Source of the DNA: Bryoerythrophyllum caledonicum
Lineage: Eukaryota > Streptophyta > Bryopsida > Pottiales > Pottiaceae
Direction: 5' to 3'
NCBI GenBank assembly: GCA_963971425.1
Contig: OZ020518.1
Location: 14,514,190 to 14,578,189, forward strand
Length of the DNA stretch: 64,000 bases
Shown: positions 31,422 to 43,019 of the stretch, piece by piece
How positions within the stretch are numbered: position 1 is the first letter of the stretch
Layout of the letters: every line of letters begins with the position of its first letter
Translations under genes and position numbers: made by a program
The notes under the pieces: generated by a model
What the model saw: only the letters and a program-made list of their open reading frames with translations
Databases searched by the model: none
What the model was told of the DNA's origin: nothing

Positions 31422-31839
31422 TTTTGTTTGTTTGTGATTAGTTAGCTTTTGTTGATTTTATATTTTTATTAATTTTATTGATTGACCATGATAGTCAATT
31501 CTTTAAACCATATAAGTGTTTTAAAAAAGGGTAAGGAATTACCGGATTATGAAGAAGGAAAAGGTGTTTTTAAACATCCCGTTAAAACTAGATAGGGTTA
31601 CAGAATTGGGCTGTGGATTTGGAACCGGATAAGGAACATGAACCAAAAGTTTGACCAAAATCGGACCGTAATTTGTGGATCTGATATTTGTTTGTGAGAT
31701 CTGGTCGGGTGGTCTTTGGAGAGTTTTCGGCAACCGTTTTTGGATCTTTGAGGGCCGTGTTGACTTTGTGTGATAGTCGGATTTTTAGGACCATGAGGGA
31801 TATTTTGTGTACATAAGCAAAATGGTTGCAAGCCATTCG
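31422..31839. other. Intergenic, nothing recognised
   Basis: No repeat end, domain or strong frame. Confidence 0.45.
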
Positions 31840-32225
31840 CATCTTTAATCTTCATCCCCCATCTTTGCAATTGCCGTGCTCCCAAGTATCCTAGTAGAGG
31901 TGTGGCTTCCATTGCAAATGGTTGAGTGCCTTGGTGATGCCCAAGTGTTGTTGTTGGAAGGGTGGATTCTAGATCGAGTTTTCTTTAGGATTTTGTGAAA
32001 AGGTTACAAGTCGCTTTAATCTTTAACCTTCATCTTTACATTCGTGTGTCTCTTACCTTCACATTTGTCGTGCTCCCAAGTATCCTTGTAGAGGTGTGAA
32101 CTCGATTAGTGTATGGTTGAGTGCCTTGGTGATGCCTAAGTGTTGTGGTAGGAAGGGTGGGTTCTAGAACCCGGTTTCCTTTGGATTCCTAGAAAGGGTC
32201 GCAAGTCCTTTTTACTTGTGTGTTT
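31840..32225 (+). repeat. Two-unit tandem duplication, ~194 bp each
   Basis: GTGCTCCCAAGTATCC, GGTTGAGTGCCTTGGTGATG and GGAAGGGTGG occur near 31878 and again near 32072 in the same order and spacing. Confidence 0.7.
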
Positions 32226-32568
32226 TCTTTTTGCTGCTGCCCGGCCACATTCCCTACAGTTGTAAAAAGACATGCAGGATCACTGACCCTAACTGGATCC
32301 AAAATCTCTGAAAAGTCGTTGTTGTAGTATTGGGAAGGATTAGTCGGTACTTCTTACGTGACTGGCTGTTCGGTGGCGTTCCCTATAGTTGTGAGGAAGC
32401 ATTACCTTGGTGCTTATGTTTGTGTTTTCTTGATGAGCTGGTTGGGTTGACAAGTGGATTCTTTTGCCACTCTAACATACGAGAGGAGATTTTTGAGCAC
32501 CGTCTCTCTCCCAATCAGGACGCGCCGTCTGATAGCTAATATCATGAGGCTAAATTAGAGCTTGATTA
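32226..32568. other. Flank of the LTR element, nothing recognised
   Basis: No gene recognised; the sequence ATTA at 32565-32568 borders the LTR. Confidence 0.45.
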
Positions 32569-35313
32569 TGTTGAATGGACTATGTCCAGTTGTCTATTAA
32601 CACACAAGAGATGATCTTACAAGAAAGAAGTGCTAACTAATATACTGACTATTGCTACCTAAATGAGGAAGTGAAGCTGCGGTCCTATCAGAGATGGGAG
32701 CCGCCATGGATGAACAGAGGATGAATGAGGAACGCACAGGCACGTACTTCCAACACCCCCCCGCGACGCATGTGCCTGATATTCTATAAGTGGACTGTAC
32801 AGACGAGGGAAGACAGTAGCGAGACACGACGTCAAAAAAATGAGTACTATGAGGGAGTTGGTAAGAAATTGTTTGTGCAATTCCGGTTTTGTTGTTGATA
32901 TGAAGAACGTTGAAGAGAGGATGTTGTTTTTGTAGGTCGAATTGTTCGTTGACTGGGTGGTGATGACTGCGTACTTGTTACTGCGGATTTTGACGACGTT
33001 CTTCGGTGCCTTAGGAGAGGTCTTTGGTATTAGAGGTCACTTGTTCTTTAGTGGCGGTGATGTACCGGGAACTGGGAGGCAAGATGAGCGGTCTTTGGAG
33101 AAGGTGCCAACGGTTCGAGCGTCATCAAGTGGTAAAAACGAAATTTCGGAGGAGAGTTTTGGTCCAAATTTCATACGGGAAGTTAGGGTTTCAGGGGAAA
33201 AACCAGTTTTAGGTATCGGTAGGAGGTTTAAAGTGTATGCTATAAGAAGAGGGTACTGTACTGGTCTGTTTTATACTTGGAAGGAATGCGAGCGCCAGGT
33301 TAAAGGATTTAGTGGTGCTGAATTTCGAGGTTTTAAGGATATGGAGAAGGCGATACAGTTTGTTGGTGTATGGTCTATCACCTGTAAGGATGACTTTGTT
33401 GAAGGTGCCTTTCTCAAAAATCCAAAAATTTCTTGGGCCAAAAAGCGTGTAGTATCCAGCATCAGCAAGTTTTCCTAGAGATAAGAGATTCTTGCACAGA
33501 CCCGGTACATACAGAATATCTGAGATCCGTTTATTTCCATGTAATGTAATAGCACCTTGTGCGTTTACAGGGAGAGCACGGCCACTTGCAGTTTTGACCT
33601 GAGATTTTGGTCCAGCTCTAATGTCTGTGAGTAACCCTCGATTACTCGTGACATGTGTACTTGCTCCGCTATCTAAGTACCAATTTGATTCATCTCCATG
33701 AAATTTTGTTGCGTAGATCTCATGAGTAGTCTGTGAAGGTGGAGTCTCTTCACTCGTGACGGTTGCAGGAACAGTTTCTGTAATATGAGCTTGATTTCCC
33801 TTCTAGGCATGTCTCGAGTTTCTTCCCTATCCATTTCGAAGTTCCCGGATGCGGTTTTGCAATAATTGAATTTCGCATCGGTCGGCCCAGTGGTCGTAGC
33901 TACCGCATAGGTGGCATCCCCCGGTTATGCCGAAGTAACTGCGAGGAGACTCACGGTTATAGGTCCCAGTTTCGGGGTTCTGACCTGATTGGTTACTGTT
34001 CTGATTTTGATTTTGTGCGAAGCTGGAGCCACGGCCGCCACCGCTTGAGTTGTTGTTGCCACCAGAATTCCAGCCGCCTGAGTTGACGCCGCCGCCTAAA
34101 TTCCAACCGCCTTGTTGTGAATCTCCTTGACTACCGCGACCACGACCGCATTGTGATGTGCCGCCGCGATTGTCTTTGATACCACGCTTGTGAGTGTAGT
34201 TTGTTGTTTCATCAGTAGCCGCAAGAGCTTCTTGAGTTTTTTTTTTTCTGGAACGTTTTTCATCTTCCTGTAGTAACCTGGATTCCAATTCTGAGAAACT
34301 GATTTGTGTTTCCTGTGCAGATATAATCTCACAGAAAACAACCCAACTATGAGGTAGGCTTGTGAGAGTGCGGTCGACCAACTCATCGTCCGGGATTATG
34401 ATGCCAAGATTGGCCAATTTTGCAACTACTATTGTAATTAGTTTTAAGTGATCCTCAATGCTGGTTTTTTCTAGCATTTTCAAATTGTACAGCTGGGATC
34501 TCAAGGTAACTCTATGATTGATAGACTTGAACTCAAACAGAGCACGTAACTTGCTAAACATTTGTCTAGGATTAGTGAAAATCATGATGTGAGGTAAAAG
34601 GGCGTCCTTAACTGATGATATGATTATCCGAAGCGCCTTGAACTTCTGGTCTTCTACGCTCGATGTTGTTGCAGATGGTGCTGCAGATGTTGCGGCTACT
34701 GAGTTCGATAGTGAGACTTCAGATGAGTCTCCTACGTCAGTTAGAACTGGTGCCAGGTCTGGATCTACCAGATGTCATAAGTGCTCGCCTTGAAGAGTCG
34801 TTTTGATCTTGAAAGACCAGATGGAGTAGTTTGTCCCTCCTTGCAGTTTCGATCCCTCTGGAACGTCTCTGTTGTTCAAACAGGACTCCATAGTTTCTAA
34901 GACGTAATGTACTTCAAAAAAACAAACACGATACTGACAGACTATGAGAGACGATACTCTAGATAAGATTCGGGTCGATGCCCGTAATATAACTAGTAAT
35001 GCAATGTGAGTATGTCACAACCCTACGATGAGAGTGAAAAGATGTGTTGCTAAGCAACATTGCTCACAATAAGAAACAAGAATATTCAGACACAGTATGT
35101 GGGCGGAGAACCGCACTGTGATATCATGTTGAATGGACTGTGTCCAGTTGTGTATTAACACACAAGAGATGATACAACAAGAGAGAAGTGCTAACTAATA
35201 TACTGACTACTGCTACCTAAATCAGGAAGTGAAGCTGCGGTCCTATCAGAGATGGGAGCCGCCATGGATGAACAGAGGATGAATGAGGAATGCACAGGCG
35301 CGTACTTCCAACA
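32569..35313 (-). mobile_element. Copia-type LTR retrotransposon, broken and internally short
   Basis: Two 187-bp repeats, 32569-32755 and 35127-35313, both start TGTTGAATGGAC and end ACTTCCAACA; ATTA borders both outer ends. By eye they differ at about ten sites, so the insertion is moderately old. In minus orientation the primer-binding region follows the right repeat (a TGATATCA start resembling the initiator-Met site of Copia elements), then gag (about 34890 to 33827) with a glycine-rich region and a CX2CX4HX4C zinc knuckle, then a protease fragment with the DSGAS motif, and a G-rich polypurine tract next to the left repeat. The internal region is only 2.4 kb; integrase, reverse transcriptase and RNase H are absent. 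Their place is taken by an oppositely oriented ORF at 32963-33478. Gag has a small number of breaks. The element cannot be autonomous. Confidence 0.85.
32963..33478 (+). CDS. ORF with RNase H1-type hybrid-binding domain, inside the Copia element
   Basis: 171 residues from the first ATG. Residues 88-134 (RFKVYAIRRGYCTGLFYTW, then ECERQVKGFSGAEFRGF and EKAIQFV) match the RNase H1 N-terminal hybrid-binding domain, also called the viroplasmin or Cauli_VI fold, which binds RNA-DNA hybrids. The N-terminal part starts with a hydrophobic stretch and then a charged linker. No RNase H catalytic domain follows; the last ~40 codons overlap antisense protease sequence of the host element. An acceptor-like TTTTTGTAG lies just upstream at 32935. 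It probably derives from a host RNase H1-like gene copied into the element; expression is unknown. Confidence 0.6.
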   Translation: MTAYLLLRILTTFFGALGEVFGIRGHLFFSGGDVPGTGRQDERSLEKVPTVRASSSGKNEISEESFGPNFIREVRVSGEKPVLGIGRRFKVYAIRRGYCTGLFYTWKECERQVKGFSGAEFRGFKDMEKAIQFVGVWSITCKDDFVEGAFLKNPKISWAKKRVVSSISKFS

Positions 35314-35325
35314 ATTATTGTTATT

Positions 35326-35600
35326 TGTTGAGAGGAATTCGGATCCGGAATCGTAAATGGAAACATGACAAAAGGAATGACTCCCCGGTTAACCGGAAGG
35401 GATGGTTGACCAGATAGATCATAAAAGAGAGTTGTAAAGAAAGAGATAAAAATAAGTAAGACCGGATCAGATCTAGCCACTTCACCAGAATCCTAGGAAC
35501 AATACACGAGTCACTTCTTGGATGTTATGTCATTAAAAATGCTCATGGGAATACACATGTCCAAATGTGTTCCAACACTTACATTGTGGTATCAGCATCA
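35326..35600 (+). mobile_element. Second LTR fragment with primer-binding site
   Basis: 35326-35577 begins TGTTGAGAGG and ends TTCCAACA; nine bases on lies TGGTATCAGC (35587), the usual Copia primer-binding motif. It starts only 12 bp from the end of the previous LTR element. The internal region is lost after about 35760. Fossil, strongly truncated; no partner LTR found. Confidence 0.5.
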
Positions 35601-37001
35601 CGTTAGATCCGAATGGCGTTACGACTAGGGTTATCGTGGAGGCCAGTGCCCTTTTTTATATTGGACAACCTTTAAACCCAAACTATGCAATGGACGAAAG
35701 TCTGGGGGAGGCGGAGGCAGGGCAAATGGCATGGAGGGCGAGGCGGACTAATTTGAATTAGAGAACGTTAGGGGGTATCATACCAATGTTTTAGGATACA
35801 ATCCCGATGGAAATCTAAAAGTATTAAATATGCCATTGTCACTTTTATTTACTCTATATTGATTATTGATGCAATATTGAATGCAATATAGAATTGACTC
35901 ATCAATGATTCTTTGTCCCAATTAATTCCAAATGAAATACCATGTAATGCTTCAAAAAAATTTGCAATCTTTCAAATTCCAACCACTGTGGTTTGTAGAA
36001 AAATCGATGGCCTCAAATACATCTTAATGACCTCACAACATTTTCTTACAATTGCTCATGTTGTATTCACTCCAATTTGAAAAATATCTACAAGCATAAA
36101 TAAATAATTTTTTGTTGTTGTTCATAAAAGAGTTACTACAACCTGTATTTCTACAAAAAGGTCATCCCTAAATTTTTTTTCTTCTTGAAGACACGGCCTA
36201 ATAAAGCACTTAAATACTCAAATGTATTTGGCCTCACTCTCATCCACTTGCAAAATTCAACCTCAAAAAATGATCCAAAAATAATATGTTCTATAAAACC
36301 TCCATGCCTCTCAAATTGCCATTATGACCTATGTGATGTTATCCTGTATTGTCTTCTATAAATGCCTCCATAATCAATGATTGAATATTGTGGTGATAAA
36401 TTGCAAGCTTTTGCAATGCCTAAATGTCCACAATGAAATATTTCATAATCATAAAGATCAAAAGAAGCATAAAAATGTGTTCGCTTGTAAACTACTAAAC
36501 TCCATGGATTGGGAAAGTGAGAGAGGAGAATTTTAGAAAAATTAGACCTTTAAGAAGTAAAAATTGGCTTGGAATTTGCCAAATGGTATGGATCAAGACC
36601 TCTCAACTCGGCCCTTGGGCTTTCACACTACAATGACCCAAACTCCACAAATTACATATTGAAATGTTTTTTTTCAACCCTAAAACTAAGCCTCATAGCA
36701 TAACTTGGTTTGGTCTTTGCTCCTAGTGTGAAACCATCCTTATTGCAAGTTGGACGTGCATGGCGTGATTTAAGAGTGATCTACTAAACGTTGAAGGGTC
36801 ACCATATGTGAGTTGAAGTGAACCGCAATATTACTTTCAAAGATGAAGGTTGTTGCGGGCTTGGTGACTAGAGAATATGCACTTGATAGTGGCATGAAAT
36901 TGAATGGGGTGTAGTAGTTATTATTTGAGGTGGCCATGTGTGTCACTAGGGTAGATGATGCATTGCATTAGGCAAGAGAGGTTGTAATTGTAAATTATAA
37001 G
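35601..37001. other. AT-rich intergenic, nothing recognised
   Basis: The first ~150 bp may still be leader of the LTR fragment. The rest has no recognisable gene or repeat end. Confidence 0.45.
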
Positions 37002-37541
37002 GTAGAGACACCCAATTCCGATCACATAAGCCAATTGGGGACTCAAATGACATTGTATGTCAAAAATATTTATGTAGAAAGATGCGGAATTAGGAATGAA
37101 ACTCAACAATTATTTTTTTCAAATTTAATCACAAAGATTTGCAATTGGTATAGAATTTAAAAGCCCAAAAACCATCGAAGCCCAGAATCAAACTGTAGAG
37201 TAGGTGAGATTTGGTGCCTTCCTTTGCCCCATGCCGATAAGTGAGAGTGAGTAAAAGAGAGAAGACATGCCATAGATAACCAACTCATAGAGGGTATCCA
37301 ATAACAATCAGCCTCGTTCAACTTTCGAGGCAAGGCCACCAACGAAAGCTCAATTGAGGTGGAGCAACCCAAAATTGCACACTTCATGACCCAATGCCGA
37401 TAGTGGTTGGAGTTTCAGATTTTGAGTTATTGATTTGGGTCACTTCATGCACCATTTCATCCATTTGTCATTTTCATGCACCATGCCATGCATACTCTAT
37501 TGATCGGAATTGGGTGGCCGATTGGAATTGGGTGCCTCTAC
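37002..37541. mobile_element. TIR element with GGCACCCAATTCCGATCA ends, copy 2 (540 bp)
   Basis: Same family and orientation as 24866-25340. Its right terminus is present twice in tandem (GATCGGAATTGGGTG at 37502 and again in slightly changed form up to 37541). Confidence 0.75.
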
Positions 37542-38446
37542 TTTATATAGATGTAAAGTACATATAAATGTGCACAATTGCCATTGTTATAGACAAGTGC
37601 ATTTTTGAATTCCAAAGACATATTTGATTTACATCTATATATATATGCAAAATATTGTCACTTTTTACATGATTTGATTTATATCTCACATATTCTATGC
37701 AAAATGACTTATTTCAAATACTTATAAACCACCTTAAAATTCATTGTAAAAAATTTGTCAACATTATATTAAATCAAGCTTTAAATATGTCTGCTCTATC
37801 TGAAATGGTACAAATGAGCTCTTTGCACCTTTATCCCTTACTTACAAGTGTAGCTTGATTCATATCCACCAATCAAAATGCTGATAATCAAAAGCTATAT
37901 ATTGCATAATAGGTCCATATATCGATATTGAGTATATATTAATACAAAATAAACTTAGAAGTCAACACATGTTAAATTCTTTTGAAAATTACAACCCTTC
38001 ATATTACATCCAATTACAACATCATCTTTACCATCAAAGTGTAGTATTACTAAGATAATCATTCAATATTATCACATTTACAAAATTCAACAAAAAGTGT
38101 TACATGATTTTTTAAATCTATTATTAACCATATGTATATTTATGTTGGTATCTTTTATTGTTTGACAACTCAAAAATGTTCAACAATAATTGATTGGAAT
38201 ACTCCTACACACGTGGTTAATCACATAGAATGTATACTTACCATGTTGTCAAAGCTAGAATAGAGGTACTTGGAAATGCATCCAAAATTTAAATCAAATA
38301 CCTGTCTTTTGATTTATAATACTACTGCTTATTTTCTCTTTAAACCCATCAAATATGAAAGAAATTGGTTGTGGATCTTTGTCTTCACAAAATGAAGAAG
38401 AACTTGGTGCTCTCTAAACACAAGTCAAACCTGGTTTTATCTGCCT
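37542..38446. other. AT-rich intergenic, nothing recognised
   Basis: No coding frame of note on either strand. Confidence 0.5.
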
Positions 38447-38450
38447 TTAA

Positions 38451-38741
38451 CCCTTTATCGTCTACAAGGCCCTGGCACGGTCAATTTTGGTGCTTTTGCT
38501 TTTCTAACTCTTTCACAATTGGCCTTTGTCTCTCACGTCCGCTAAACACATTTCGAGCTCTTTCCCAGCTCTTTAACAAATCTCTCCAATCTCCAATCCA
38601 TGCATGCATTAGCAAACTACAGTGATTTCCGTGAAGTGGGGTCGTACTGAAATGTACCCATTGTGAACATGATGTTTTGCCAAATCAATTAAAACTCGTA
38701 GATTCTCCTAAGCCCTCATGGTCCACATAGACATTAAAGGG
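38451..38741. mobile_element. Short TTAA-flanked TIR element (291 bp)
   Basis: TTAA at 38447-38450 and 38742-38745 flanks CCCTTTATCGTCTA and TAGACATTAAAGGG, which are inverted. A relative with a nested MITE lies at 41071-41690. Non-coding. Confidence 0.65.
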
Positions 38742-38745
38742 TTAA

Positions 38746-39265
38746 GGAGTAAGGAGAGATCATGTTTTGCCATACCCTACATGCAGATTAGCTTTGTACA
38801 TAATTAATTCACAATGGAGAATGTCCAATTTTTTTGAAAGAATCAAGAGATTCCTTCTGATGATATCCATGTAATGCCAAAATAATACCCGTGTAATACC
38901 TAGGTGATACACATGTAATGCTTGGGTGATATCTATTGTGTCCAAATGCCTCCAAAGGGAAAACACTTATTTCAGCAGCTAGGTGCCAAACTTGACCCAA
39001 ACGTACGGTAAATCTTAGTTGTCTTTTTCCTCTTTGATTAAATCACTTAGGACAAATCTTAGTTGTCTTTATCAATTAAAATCACTTAGGACTACCTGTT
39101 ACTATCTAAAATAGAAAAAGAGGTCAAAACTCACGATCTATTTGCCTCAAAGTCCAACATGTTCAGAAAGACAACCACAGAAAGGAAAAAACTAAAGTTA
39201 AAAGCGAAAGGCAGCCCACCGCGACAGTGAAATTACGCTGGGGCGTTGCCAATCTCCGAGAAGAA
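38746..39265. other. Intergenic before E2 copy 1
   Basis: Contains two near-identical stretches ATCACTTAGGAC at about 39041 and 39080. No gene recognised. Confidence 0.45.
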
Positions 39266-39270
39266 GAGAG

Positions 39271-39279
39271 TGGATGTAT
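39271..39279 (+). promoter_or_regulatory. Possible TATA box of E2 copy 1
   Basis: TGTATAAGT about 220 bp before the ATG, on the side not shared with the other E2 copy. Both copies share ATGTTCTAGGTTTG (about 39307 here) in their otherwise different leaders. Confidence 0.35.
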
Positions 39280-39434
39280 AAGTTAAAGCCACAGCCATCG
39301 CCACAGAATGTTCTAGGTTTGAAGCCTCCTCCGCGCCTTCTCCTCTCTGCTGCCTGCGCACACAACGCGGCCCGCCTTCAAACCGCTGCTCTTGCAATTC
39401 GGAAGAGAAGGAGGAGGAAGAGGAAGAGGAGAAG

Positions 39435-40742
39435 GAGGGATCTGGTGAGGGAGTGAGGGCAGGGGTGTTGGGGTTGGGGTTGGGGCGGGAGTGGCGATGG
39501 GGGACAACCAGGCGAGTTTGCTGCTGCGCAAGCAGCTCAAGGATTTGTCGAGGAATCCTGTGGATGGGTTCAGTGCGGGGCTGGTGGACGACAGCAGCGT
39601 GTTCGAGTGGAACGTGACCATCATCGGGCCGCCGGAGACGCTGTACGAGGGGGGGTTCTTCAACGCCATCATGAGCTTTCCGCCGGACTACCCGAACAGC
39701 CCGCCGTCGGTGCGCTTCACGTCGGAGATGTGGCACCCGAACGTGTACCCGGACGGGCGCGTGTGCATCTCGATTCTGCACGCGCCCGGGGACGACCCGA
39801 ACGGGTACGAGCTGGCGAGCGAGCGGTGGTCGCCGGTGCACACCGTGGAGACCATCCTGCTGAGCATCATCGCGATGCTGTCGAACCCCAACGACGAGTC
39901 GCCCGCGAACGTGGACGCCGCCAAGGAGTGGCGGGAGACGCGAGAGGAGTTTCAGCGCAAGGTGCGGCGGATCGTGAGGCGCTCGCAGGAATTCATGTGA
40001 GGCGCGGTGGGATGCCGTGGAGAGGTCGGTATTTCTTCTGGAGGGGGCGGGCGCATCTGGGGGCTCGGATCCTCCCGCGTTGTAATGGTCAGCCTCATGA
40101 CATTTTTTTTTCTTATAAGGGATGGCGATCTGAGAAGGTGTGGGGTTATGTTGGTAGTGGATTGACAGTGTAGGGATTAAACCCATGTAAAGATTACCGT
40201 GCACAGTGGGCTTTATGGAAGTTGGCGCACAAGGGCTGGGATTACATGTGTAATTGGATGGCCGTTGTTGCACAGCGCAGAGTAGAGGTGCAAGCAGGTG
40301 AGTGGGAGGAGAGGGCAAGGGTCGATAAGCACATACACATAATAGTCAGGATATTGATATGATAAGTCGAGATATTGGGGACACGAATGTAATGGGGGGA
40401 TGTAAACGTGGACACGATGATGAGCATGGGGTGCGAAGCTCCAGTTTCTGTCAAGATTTGTGGTGTGTCGATGTGGTGTGTGATGCTGGGGATGGGTGAA
40501 TTGGCAGTCTAGGCACGTGATTTTGGTGCTGTGTAGTGATGAGGCAGATCGATGTGTTGTGGCGGAGTGATGAGCTTGTGATTTCCAAGGCAAGTGGGTG
40601 CTTTTAGGGCTTATGGCACGCATCGTTGGTTGTGTGGGAGGAATTTGAGTTGGGACTGGGTTGCTTAGCATTGGATGGGGTGTTGTGAAGACGAATGTGT
40701 AGATGGAAGTCGAATGCAGTGGCATAGATCTCTTCCCATCTT
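39435..40742 (+). repeat. Inverted duplication, left arm
   Basis: Matches the reverse complement of 54827-56135 almost base for base, from the G-rich leader through the E2 coding region and about 740 bp of 3' flank. Homology stops at CCCATCTT (40742). The spacer to the right arm is about 14.1 kb. Confidence 0.9.
39497..40000 (+). CDS. UBC7: Ubiquitin-conjugating enzyme E2, UBC7/13/14 type, copy 1
   Basis: 167 residues, one exon. The protein accepts ubiquitin from E1 on a cysteine and passes it on with RING-type E3 ligases; plant UBC7/13/14 and animal UBE2G2 relatives act in ER-associated degradation. The UBC fold spans almost the full length: FEWNVTIIGPPETLYEGG (36-53), HPN (80-82), catalytic C90 in GRVCISIL, and the acidic loop HAPGDDPNGYELASERW (95-111) that is the hallmark of the UBC7/CDC34 group. 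The ATG at 39497 gives MGDNQASLLLRKQLKDL, matching the usual start. Coding GC content is very high compared with the flanks. The protein is identical to copy 2 at 55568-56071. Confidence 0.92.
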   Translation: MGDNQASLLLRKQLKDLSRNPVDGFSAGLVDDSSVFEWNVTIIGPPETLYEGGFFNAIMSFPPDYPNSPPSVRFTSEMWHPNVYPDGRVCISILHAPGDDPNGYELASERWSPVHTVETILLSIIAMLSNPNDESPANVDAAKEWRETREEFQRKVRRIVRRSQEFM

Positions 40743-41066
40743 GAGCATGATGATGAGCATGGGTTGGGAAGTCCTAGTGCTTTTCAATCCGTCGTGTGGT
40801 GAATGGATGTTCTATGTTGGTGAATTGAGGATCGGCAGTCTATACATTCAGTTGCTGTGTTGGGCAGTGTTGGAGCAGGTAGAGGTTTTTTTTTTTTCTT
40901 ACTTAGTGTGTGATAATGGCCAATGTGAAGTTCAGCCGGTAGGTTTCTGATTCTATATTTCCGAAGGCTATTGGGCAGAATGGTTGTGCCAGAGTTCTAA
41001 ATTCTCCGAGGCCCTTGTGGTCCACTTAGGCATGAAAGAGTTGAAGTGGTTCTAGTCTCTGTAGAC
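40743..41066. other. Intergenic; possible element end
   Basis: A GAGGCCCTTGTGGTCCACTT segment near 41008 resembles the right terminus of the 38451-38741 element, but no second end was found. Confidence 0.4.
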
Positions 41067-41070
41067 TTAA

Positions 41071-41690
41071 CCCTTTAACAACAAGGCCTTGCATAGAGCA
41101 GAGAAAAATCTACAAACATAGTAGATGAGTCACAAAACAAATTGAACTATGTCTACATGGAGGGTACATTTCCCTGTTGATTTTTTTCATAGAAATCATT
41201 GTAATTCAACCGATTAGAGATCAGGAAGAGAGGTTAGATGGAGGAATGCAAATCACACTGCCACCCCAACTAAGGTAAGCTCCTTCAGAACCAACCAAAA
41301 CCCATAGCCAACGCCTATAAAAATTGGGGACCACTAACTCAGCTCCAAGTGGAGGTTTGTTGTTAGTCAAAACCCTTACTTTTGGTTGTTGGTTATGGGG
41401 GGTACCTATTGCTGGCCACCCACTAAACATGGCTGCATAGTTTGAAAATTCATAACTAATTCAATGTTCATTGAAAAAACATGAAATCACTTGGGTTGGA
41501 ATTGTAATTCTATTGGCTATCACCGGAAAATAATGGTATAATTATCTCCTCTCTCCATACATGCACATTCCTTAACTTATCAATTTAGGGGGGCTTACCG
41601 TAGTGCAAATCAATCCAACGATTCAATCAACGGTTGTTCCCTGAAAACCAATCTCATTGACCACTTTTTGGTTCCTTCGTTGTCAAAGGG
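41071..41690. mobile_element. Short TTAA-type TIR element with a nested MITE
   Basis: TTAA at 41067-41070 precedes CCCTTTAACAACAAGGCC; the other end is CTTCGTTGTCAAAGGG followed by TTGA (41691-41694). Removing the 328-bp MITE and one TA leaves 290 bp, close to the 291 bp of the relative at 38451-38741. Confidence 0.6.
41273..41600 (+). mobile_element. TA-flanked MITE, copy M2 (328 bp)
   Basis: Ends AGGTAAGCTCC and GGGGGGCTTACCG are inverted; TA lies at 41271-41272 and 41601-41602. Matches M1 (12974-13326) in reverse orientation. Non-coding. Confidence 0.75.
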
Positions 41691-41694
41691 TTGA

Positions 41695-43016
41695 GGCCGG
41701 TTTTATATAGGAGTAAAGTTCTTGGATGGAGTGGTGAGGCTTGAGAGTCCCATGCTTTGTGAACATGGGTTGCCGTGCTTTAGACCGTGGCAGAGGTACG
41801 CCTGTTGGATCTCAAGCCATTCACTGATGGTGAGGTGCAGTTATGGCAGAAGTTAGTGGGCGTTGATGAATCAGTTGGGAGGTTGAGTGATGGAAGGCCC
41901 TAGACCAGCCCCCCCTTTTTTCTTTTTCTTTTTCCGTTTTAGAGGGATGGCCACAGTGGCTACAAAGGCCAAGGAGCTGTAGCACTTCTAGCTTTCTCCT
42001 AAAAGCATACGAAACCAAATTTCCTCCATAAATATTCATTTTGGAGAATTCATCTCCACTAACATAGAATTGTACATCCTTTTTGGTAATAGGATGGAGT
42101 TATGGTTGTTCATTAGTGGCAATATGGCGATATAACAATGGCCATCAATGAAGTTTTGGCGACATAAAATCATAAGTTTCCCACTTTTTTTGGGAAGGTT
42201 CTTGTCTTGGAAAAATAATCGCCAGTTTGGCTCCAGATCAACAAAAAAAATTAAAAATAAGGCCTGGCCTTTGTGGGAGGAAAGGCACTATGTCTGGAGA
42301 TGAGATCCACCTTTCGTTCAAGCTTGAAACCAGGAACATTCATTCAACATAGCGTTGAATTCACGAAGTGGGACCGATGGAGTGTCGCGGCGTTTGTCCT
42401 GCAGTTGTAGCACTTTCAAGCTCTGCCAATGAAGGTCATCTGCATGGGAATGCACCCAAGGATGATCGTTCTGTTAAAGCTGCCTGCTGGTGATGGGCCA
42501 CGCTGGAGGTGCTGCTCCGATTCTCTTGTTTATTCCGACCAATAACCCCTGGGCATTCAAGAGGAATCTCTACTTCATTAGAGTTTTCTTCAAAGTGCTT
42601 TTTGAAGGGGAAAGCGAGTAGGAATAGGGTGCCAAACAGGATGGAATCTTGTTATGCACAAGAATAGACTTTCAAAAATCTCATACTTTCTTTTTCTGCA
42701 CCAATGAAATGCATGGCAATCAATGCCCTACCTCATGCAAGCTCAAGCTGTCCCATAGTACCCCAAGTTCCCAAAAAGTTGACCGGTGGTTCCCAAGCCA
42801 AGTCACCATGTGCATGTGGTCCCATTTACTAACGTAAGATCTTAAGATTTGGGATGAAAGATCCTTTACTTTCAGGATAACCCTATTAATTAAAAATTGT
42901 CCAGATGAACTTTTTGAGAATGTAATTGTAGGATCTTATTCTCAACTTTTATGAGACTAGAGGATCCGCCCATTGTCTCCAACAGAACATGGGCAGGTCC
43001 AAGTTAAATCCTCAAT
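41695..43016. other. Intergenic, nothing recognised
   Basis: Short frames only, for example 42649-42837, without a recognised domain. Confidence 0.45.
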
Positions 43017-43019
43017 TAA

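Noticed and set aside
39607-40173. 188-codon frame overlapping E2 copy 1 in another frame, with a mirror at 55404-55961
   Set aside because: Shadow of the GC-rich E2 coding sequence; Arg/Ala/Gly-rich translation without a family, conserved only because the DNA is duplicated.
39233-40318. 361-codon minus-strand frame across E2 copy 1
   Set aside because: Antisense to an unambiguous E2 gene; Pro/His/Arg-rich low complexity typical of GC-rich antisense frames.
40213-40725. 170-codon frame conserved in both inverted arms (also 54844-55356)
   Set aside because: Begins without supporting context, His/Thr/Pro-rich, and conservation is explained by the recent inverted duplication of the 3' flank.
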